Shown here: positions 61,401 through 64,000 of the stretch, in pieces
Layout of the letters: each line of letters begins with the position of its first letter
Numbering within the stretch: the stretch's first letter is position 1
Assembly (NCBI GenBank): GCA_964444795.1
Contig: CAYUIQ010000007.1
Span: 11,545-75,544, forward strand
Direction: 5' to 3'
Length of the DNA: 64,000 bases
Origin: JABMRP01 sp964444795
GTDB taxonomy: Bacteria > Planctomycetota > Planctomycetia > Pirellulales > Thermoguttaceae
Position numbers and translations under genes: made by a program
The notes under the pieces: model-generated
What the model was told of the DNA's origin: nothing
The model's input: the letters and a program-made list of their open reading frames with translations, nothing else
The model's database searches: none

Positions 61401-64000
61401 GTCTACGACATGACCGCCGAGGTCGAGGATCTGGCCGGTAACGTTAGCGTCAGCGAGGGCCCCCAGGCGCTGCAGATCGAAATCGACACCGTGGCGCCCA
61501 ATACGCCGCTGCTCGATCTGGCTGCCGCCGACGACTCGGGCCGCAGCGATGAGGACAACGTCACCCGAATCGTCCGTCCCAACTTCTCGGCAACGACCGA
61601 AGACCCCAACGCGGCGGATCACTTGGTCGCCGAGAACCTGACCTATCGCATCTTCGGCCGCGCGGAGTCCAGTGCCGAGACCCTGCTCTACGCGTCGGCA
61701 ACGCCGACGGCGGAAAACCTAGTGACCACGGACCTTGGGCCGCTGGTCAACGGAGTTCATAACCTGAAGCTGGAAGTGGAAGACCGGGCGGGCAACATCA
61801 GCCCCGACTTCCTCCTCGACGTGACGATCGACACGGTCGCCCCGACCGGAACAATCGCCTTGCATCCGGACAGCGATACGGGCGTGTGGGGATACCCGGC
61901 GACGATGCAAGACAAGATCACCGCCGACATGACCCCCGCGGTCTTTGGTTCGACCGAAGCCGACGCCGTGGTGGCGGTCCAGATCGACGGCCAAGCGGCC
62001 GGAACGACCGTGGCCGTGCCGCTCGACGCCAACGATGCCTTCCCGCCCCCTCCGGGTATCGAAGGCAACTGGCAACTGCAAACCACCCTCAATCTGGCCG
62101 ACGGACAACACATCATTACGGCGTTCTTCGTCGACGTGGCGGGCAATGTCTCCGGTGCGGCGGATCCGGCTTCGCTGGAGGTGGTCGTCGACACGTTGGG
62201 ACCGCGCATCGACAACGTCACCCTTGGGCAGGTGATCGTCGATGGGGAAAGTAAGTTCGACGGTGCCACCAGCCTCTTCACGCCCAAGCCCGAAAGTGGC
62301 CCCGATCCCTTGATTCACAGCATCGTGATTCACTTCACCGATCCGCTGCAACTACCCGACGGCACGCAAGCTCAGGCCGTCCTCCAAGCGCTGGCCCAGG
62401 AAGAAGGGAACTACCAGTTAACCGGCGACGCCAACGGGGCAATCGCGATTACGCAGGTGATTGCGGAGTTTATCCCCGTGCAAAACGGCGAGGCCGTGGC
62501 TCGGGTTGAGTTGGTGTTCGCTACCCCACTGCCCGACGACCGCTTCACGCTCACCGTATCCGACTCGCTGGCTGATCTGGCGGGCAACCCGCTGGACGGC
62601 GAATCCGGAGCCGACGCGCCGTTTGAAGGCAACGACGTTCCGCTGGACACCCCGCCCATCTTCCCCACCGGCGACGGTCAACATGGCGGGGAATTCGCGG
62701 CCCGGTTTACCGTTGACAGCCGGCCCGAGTTGGGAGTCTGGGGCGCCGGCAGTGTCTGGGTGGACACCAACGGCAACTTCGTCTTCGACCCGGACAACGC
62801 CGACGTCATCAACCGCGACGTCACCTACATGTTCGGCCTGACCAGTGACGACATCATCGCCGGAAACTTCGTCGCCGATGCCGAGGGCACGGCCGATGGT
62901 TTCGACAAGCTCGCTGCGTACGGCCAGGCGAACGGGGAATACCGATGGTTGGTCGATACGGATAACGACGGAGTGGCCGACGTCGTGCAAGTCGACCCGG
63001 CCGCCGTCAACGGGCACCCCATTGCCGGTCGTTTCGATTCCCCGGTTGTCGTCGGGGAGCCCGGCGCCAATGCCGACGGAGAAATCGGCGGCGACATCAA
63101 CGGCGACGAGGTCGGTGTGGTCTATGCGACGCCGCTGGTGGCCGGATCGACTTGGTACTTCGACACCGACCACGATTTCATGGTCGACTTCTCCCTCGAC
63201 AGCGAACTCCAAGGTCACTCCGTGGTCGGCGATTTCAACGGCGACGGGCTCGACGACTTGGCGGCCTGGTCCGACGACACCTTCCAGATCGATCTAGCTC
63301 CGGCGGGAGACCAACTCGGTTGGGACGGCGTGGCCGACGTTACTTTCCACTTTGGCTTCATCGGCGTTCGCGAACGACCAGTCGCCGTGGACATTGACCA
63401 GGACGGATACGACGACCTGGGGCTGTGGGTGCCCGATCGCGCCGGTGCCGTTCCGGAAGAGGGGGCCGAGTGGTACTTCCTCATCTCCGGCGGTACGTCG
63501 ATCATCGATCCCAACGGCGATCAACTTGCGATCGATCCGAATACCGGCGAACTGACCGCCCGGTTTGAACCGATCCCCTTCGGCGACGACGTCTTCGCCC
63601 GGTTCGGCGACGAATTCGCCGCGCCTGTGGTGGGCAATTTCGATCCGCCGATTGTCGGTGGTTCGGGCGATTCCTCCAGTGTTTTGGAACTCCCGGGGAC
63701 CGCGGGGCCCGACCAGTTCCGGCTCAGTGCCGGTGATACGGCCGGTTCGTGGATCGTGAAGGTCAACGGAAACGTCGTGGACGTCGATCCGGCGGTCGAA
63801 ACCATCCACTTTGGCGAGGCCGGCGGAGACGACTCGTTCATCTTCACCGGCTCCGATGGAAGCGAAAGCGTCGAGCTTTGGGCCGAGCCCAACCAAGACG
63901 AGCCCTTCGCATCGCTGGCCATCGATGGGTATGACGTTCATGTCTTCGGCGTTGAGAATATCACCGTCGACGGCGGCGGCGGCGAGGATCAACTGGCGCT
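49479..64000 (+). CDS. Giant LEPR-XLL repetitive surface protein, 3' end beyond window
   Basis: ATG 49479 with GCGGAGG 8 bases ahead. The frame remains open to the right edge (over 4,840 codons; checked in phase near 55.0, 59.4 and 63.8 kb). A Ser/Arg/Lys-rich start leads to RFEPLEQRRLLA (~35-47), the LEPR-XLL signature of giant planctomycete proteins. Asp/Gly/Thr-rich beta modules follow to ~58.9 kb, with ~2.05 kb repeat units (DTLTVDN...RETY...DTTPV...LYGNE). A PPC-like domain (RFEPNDSIPEATILG) lies at ~58.98-59.37 kb, Ig-like repeats (DTGxSxxDNVT ... EITVEPLADG) at ~59.4-62.2 kb, and FG-GAP-like repeats (VVGDFNGDGLDDLAAW) from ~62.8 kb. Very acidic, so likely calcium-binding and exported; probably adhesive or structural. 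Confidence 0.88.
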   Translation, partial: MWLRNLFGKQAKSSSPSSSSSKRPSRRRPGLRQTRFEPLEQRRLLAITPGFDIGTGVLTFDGDTADDTLTLEFDAAGTTVSYDLHDGNGFATQAGVNEVAFNGDDGSDTLIVDLSNGNNVSVGGIDFDGGDSTSAPGDLLQVIGNGTSAVSYTPDAVNTGSGTVDTGGGPITFSSLSPVLVDNVDSLTFVSPGDQDDVTVENPVLGSTAKGLITGTTDNVAFESVTFTDVRVLTLDLTDSDTGTGDTVHIAAQVDGFTGSAGVELETLSVRTGDGDDTLTVDMPLVGNVDWDAGGGATDTDALIVNGQTDQADTIEFLGGAPGATFTREGMIDVSSSTGTIVYDTTQLGESDQITIHTGNEDDSVEIRLVNAQTPDLIIPNIVVDGGAGSTDDLTVLGRIDEQTHSGLDDTFEADSLAAGQGRVRLVETGHLTTFTNVAGRVTVDGNGGTDELYVAGRAATTDVVTVAPDLTPAADFSVAIDTLTTFYGNRVEELYVAPGDDAIGDTINVTPLANVPVNIDGGTPGFDVLPDGDALTVDVSGAAGVPALDLLGIGTGQFTDSLGAFAPVSYQNIEKINSLGMTTDLVIDADLLAPGNAGDGTADAFGLALDSTFTAVVISIDGTPVFVQDLVSVNSITINGSIDEDTLTVDNTGGLVNLGGMVEPAGSITFNGGAGTGDRMDIIGDPGTAIARETYMVNGPSSGDIIFDPNDSAGPGAAGTLDNAAQVITFTGLEPIGDTTPVANFDMFLTSSLDTVNVVDGPAVDGFVTTEINDSGTNRFELVQFANKANVTVNGMGGSDVFTVNNPAPAAGLASLNLYGNELTDGAIQVDDNAVDRFEIEAIGAGATIAALGQGGNDTFNVDQADSLDGIIGNVNIDGGDGTNDWLNVTDTASTTADAGITLSASAITGASSGAIGYAAVERLILEANDQGNTIDLLGTALGTDTRVYSGAGDDVVTVGGPATLEAVQGALTIDMQGQSASGADQLIIDDSLDATGDTATITAGQITGLGPVAINYSVASVENLAVRTGLDADTITVTSARGIALDAGGGDDVVTINNSASYTGDNTFRGNAGNDEFTLNVTGNIAGDSLTIEGNDPAGDPANVDQLTINDLGFAARVLTVTALGGNDVEITGLGNPLTVATTELIDYQGNFSNDDEVTVVGTLGDDTFTVTPVSDNAATVLLNAGADVELSLSGIRAGSPGNIGLLIDGNAQVGPDGDTLIYDGSAQLDLGGPGAGILTAAGAPDVEYLDIETLDVTGFLGIGIDADTDPTNGANNGTADTFLVQRSGVNGVDLQVRVNGILVYSELFADVEALFINGSSDRDTLTVDNGGGLVNPIGGIFFDGDALGNNTPGTADQLNITGNPLITILRETYTVTGPNSGVIVLDPNDSAGVGAVGTRDGDEQVITFTGLEPVADTTPVVDFDMFLTAAPDTVNVVDGPLIAGVLTNEINDGGTGTFELIQFGNKTNVTISGLGGADTFTVNNQGAATGLTNLDLYGNERPGGSAADDASADVMNVQATGAAVTTRLFGQDGDDQFRLSSTAGTTASLDGAVHIDGGVGTDDAEIDDSAGLDANVTLTATTISGIAPGTITYATIEDLLIDTADAGTTVFDVLSTAAGTDTTLELTHSFNPSTVTVGNTTADFGTFPGNLANINGSLHLTDLDGTVRLQVDDSGDATFDVGTIGTTGPITEITGFSPATISYAINVVDDLHLLAGSGGDDITVDDTTATQETTVDAGLGNDTVTINGDNLTAFNTFLGNTGNDRFVLNVTSTIAAASLAIEGNDPGGDAANRDVLEINDLGVGVRTLSMQYPTPTSGSLTITGLGTTVNAATIETVDYDGGADNNDLVTVEAPNDVDLINVTPTGTASADIVIDGGLTGGAFGPDLSLGGLDTTDGLMIDGNVPTFFSDPGDTLFYNDFGPAFLDFDSTPGAGTIFRTGVLDVNFRDIEFIDSINPLGIVIDADDAGAGNADNGIPDDFLIRLDAATGTEIEIIVNGVLLPAISVTDVESVFFNGSSDEDTLTVDNANGLIVLPGGLSFDGNGVLVGNDTLRIEGDPSLATVPTAVLRETYLTGPGVPVGMGGPLGAADGILILDPDNVDYTNTNGNEQVIRFEDLTPVIDTTPVAQLDIVGTPDVDSIEVVDGAFGMTRVQEESNGFESIEFTEKSIVTVHAMLGDDTIRVDNSNPAAGLTELRLYGNDGIGTSFINDADTFNIEATAAAVSTQAFGQRGEDVFNIEDNGTLDRILGAVTVDGGFGNDDLNVDDSNSLGAEMVTVTAATIEDIAAGLITYGSLDAGTITISHNDEAQIFNVESTAVGLTATVLNTGDGDDLINVTDAATNQAAGVRSPIDVNAGSGGADRLVIDDSGTTASSTFHMNDTEIGGGVFGGTVTTGGLFGFGGLVLYDGDLEQISVLGPDASTANNTYNIDATGVAQAGSGTVDIVDGQGNATLSIQADQMAALADHAFDGGTGTDTFNVHLADGLVATGTSFTVLGGDPALDSSNRDVVNVEDAGGARTTTFTYLDTAGQATIDIDGGTLLELDGVETVNSLGDGADDDTVTVVGTTGDDLLTVAPTAADAALVFLGGDPWDGPAAEGDFFDQFPGVAGGGSGPDLKIEDIAPGGITFDGGGSTDGDQLYVHAPGSDDPNEPANEGDLVDANTTGDVFGFGNGVIIPGATAMGLPDARDVITVTDGQVTIENNGTMLLPVNLATTSFVQANDPLRVGLTVNTGFETAPGADGIADDILAELSFNFAIQINGGDPDPDADLTDTIPPDGDRLTVLTPAEVNVYSSKAATPADAPIVTITSGGSLGLGFSSIESVTLTPGAASQTVNIFGDNNDAAIDQNDNYVITGTDVDSDLLPIAGVQDRYQPDTDGTNEFVLEINGSSPIGFRNVVHLNVMGDDEAGTDSDPPTDIDRLEITPYADDTPAGWGIDVAFDEGNPGADGIDNPDLLVINGVAGVSEETVVVPSGDGSGQLIVNNAASNTPITVIDYTTNTGIEIVANDGAAGDTDVLVLHGTDGTTTEASGDDTFNIDFDADANAANPVISVTDTQSGEVLYQVISTTNVGTLNVATDDGIDRINLTPSDKVSVMVDGGDPIGIIPGTGDVLNLLSGGDAFTFQAGPEADSGAFFFSGSQPISFDNIEELLIDDEPFSPLLPDRFEPNDSIPEATILGSIPKITLRDLTIHSEGEAETNDDYFRITAAETGLLIVNAFFVDEERDGGDGVVISVGANLDIEILDADGNQIALSDSTTDDEQLIIPVVSQEAYFLHVYSVDGEPNAYTLEIENFAAPVPTNVTLDPNDDTGASNQDRVTATADPRLFVQADLSSYPANWILSSADVPGTPGAAVEVFVNGQSVGIADPVGTSTSIFAIDGQMAQDLHIGFPGDTDAFGYTNIVSAAVVIFDGQTTQATGTTVRSESLLVTFDPNAPNATLITLDMLDASDTGTSSTDNLTSISQPAFAGVAEVNTIIRIFANGELVGQTVAGSDNTAIEPNDGLGAWEITVEPLADGTYTMTVSSEDTAGNISDPAEGPSLDITVNSAAPQRPTIDLLNRDDTGQSDLDNVTIGGPFLGDGIADFRVTSDPDTVVDIKDGNTVIFAGLAIGASGDAIVQINFDDLEVNGGFPAEGPHPLSAEAFNDAGGFTQSEELLVTVDFTAPDQPAVPSLVSSSDTGTAGDAITAIHQPAFTGLAEANARIRIFADNGTGPRLVGEAVVNSDQSDPTPGPEETPVDGLGVWEITVEPLADGIYSITTELEDLAGNISLLSDPLEVTIDTLPPQRPTLDLLAAHDTGSSDLDNVTQGDPAQPGTAQFRVSAEAGSEVVIKDGETVIDQFVMPAGGGGFTNRTLTLAEGSHPLSVEAFDTAGNRSAQAEELVVTVDMTRPDEPTIPDLLASSDSGLADDDNVTNVNAPAFSGTGEANALVRVYANGLLVGQGVVGSAEAGGGEPGSTTGVWEVTVEPLADGVYDMTAEVEDLAGNVSVSEGPQALQIEIDTVAPNTPLLDLAAADDSGRSDEDNVTRIVRPNFSATTEDPNAADHLVAENLTYRIFGRAESSAETLLYASATPTAENLVTTDLGPLVNGVHNLKLEVEDRAGNISPDFLLDVTIDTVAPTGTIALHPDSDTGVWGYPATMQDKITADMTPAVFGSTEADAVVAVQIDGQAAGTTVAVPLDANDAFPPPPGIEGNWQLQTTLNLADGQHIITAFFVDVAGNVSGAADPASLEVVVDTLGPRIDNVTLGQVIVDGESKFDGATSLFTPKPESGPDPLIHSIVIHFTDPLQLPDGTQAQAVLQALAQEEGNYQLTGDANGAIAITQVIAEFIPVQNGEAVARVELVFATPLPDDRFTLTVSDSLADLAGNPLDGESGADAPFEGNDVPLDTPPIFPTGDGQHGGEFAARFTVDSRPELGVWGAGSVWVDTNGNFVFDPDNADVINRDVTYMFGLTSDDIIAGNFVADAEGTADGFDKLAAYGQANGEYRWLVDTDNDGVADVVQVDPAAVNGHPIAGRFDSPVVVGEPGANADGEIGGDINGDEVGVVYATPLVAGSTWYFDTDHDFMVDFSLDSELQGHSVVGDFNGDGLDDLAAWSDDTFQIDLAPAGDQLGWDGVADVTFHFGFIGVRERPVAVDIDQDGYDDLGLWVPDRAGAVPEEGAEWYFLISGGTSIIDPNGDQLAIDPNTGELTARFEPIPFGDDVFARFGDEFAAPVVGNFDPPIVGGSGDSSSVLELPGTAGPDQFRLSAGDTAGSWIVKVNGNVVDVDPAVETIHFGEAGGDDSFIFTGSDGSESVELWAEPNQDEPFASLAIDGYDVHVFGVENITVDGGGGEDQLA
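51396..53435 (+). repeat. LEPR-XLL internal ~2 kb module, copy A
   Basis: Begins at the ING-S-DEDTLTVDN motif. Contains RETYMVNGP, DPNDSAGPGAAG, QVITFTGLEPIGDTTPV, DTVNVVDGP and LASLNLYGNE in that order. The same order recurs in copies B and C. Confidence 0.75.
53436..55529 (+). repeat. LEPR-XLL internal ~2 kb module, copy B
   Basis: Starts 2040 bases after copy A at the same motif (INGSSDRDTLTVDN). Closest match to A: DPNDSAGVGAVG, QVITFTGLEPVADTTPV, LTNLDLYGNE. Repeats of this size in tandem invite recombination. Confidence 0.75.
55530..57600 (+). repeat. LEPR-XLL internal ~2 kb module, copy C
   Basis: Starts 2094 bases after copy B (FNGSSDEDTLTVDN). More diverged: LRETYLTGPG, EQVIRFEDLTPVIDTTPV, LTELRLYGND. 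Its right end is approximate. Confidence 0.55.

Overview
This 64 kb window has the GC-rich composition and gene content of a Planctomycetota chromosome, most likely a Pirellulales-type lineage. The lineage markers are a giant LEPR-XLL surface protein, two PEP-CTERM proteins, an FGly-type sulfatase, a hydrazine-synthase-alpha-like (HzsA-related) c-type cytochrome protein, PQQ-type beta-propellers, an alpha-2-macroglobulin joined to an anti-sigma-like zinc finger, and a type I aroDE fusion. All assignments come from reading the sequence and recalling protein families; no database search was run.

Layout. 0-4 kb: the 5' part of a beta-propeller gene (minus strand), then an HzsA-like gene bracketed by two diverged ~250 bp direct repeats. 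4.0-6.1 kb: the wreck of a CRISPR-Cas locus. A WYL-regulator fragment abuts the last few residues of Cas4, followed by an apparently intact Cas1, Cas2, a leader-like palindromic region and at most one repeat; no interference genes remain. 6.3-10.3 kb: a ceramidase-like secreted hydrolase, then a convergent pair of phosphatidylcholine synthase and a CHT-type choline/Na+ symporter, which together suggest choline uptake feeding membrane phosphatidylcholine. 10.6-14.5 kb: small accessory genes, a TIGR02594-type peptidoglycan hydrolase, an arrestin-like protein and a PEP-CTERM protein.

14.6-18.9 kb: a decayed integrative element at a tRNA-Ser(GCU) gene. It holds a 5'-truncated DUF3987 primase/helicase, a phage-type adenine methyltransferase with an in-frame amber codon, an HTH regulator, and a tyrosine integrase whose first catalytic Arg reads as His. 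19.3-30.7 kb: a VWA protein, an ECF sigma factor next to the zinc-finger/TM/alpha-2-macroglobulin gene, lemA, an M48 metalloprotease and a sulfatase. 30.9-32.4 kb: a nonsense-interrupted FRG-domain gene and a toxin-antitoxin-like pair. 32.9-40 kb: a HEAT-like secreted protein, a PQQ-type beta-propeller, a TAXI-type binding protein and a second PEP-CTERM protein.

40.2-49 kb: a minus-strand run of housekeeping genes: mutL, aroDE, aroK, an A24 prepilin peptidase (overlapping aroK), a conserved hypothetical, an OmpA lipoprotein, hisH and an amidohydrolase overlapping hisH. 49.5-64 kb: one open frame of more than 4,800 codons running off the right end, a LEPR-XLL protein with ~2 kb calcium-binding-like repeats, a PPC domain, Ig-like repeats and FG-GAP-like repeats.

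Intergenic regions are rich in palindromic repeats. They include a 49 bp sequence found identically at two loci that carries a good -35/-10 pair, a three-member 'GTGCCTGGG' family, and a perfect 25 bp inverted repeat in front of hisH.
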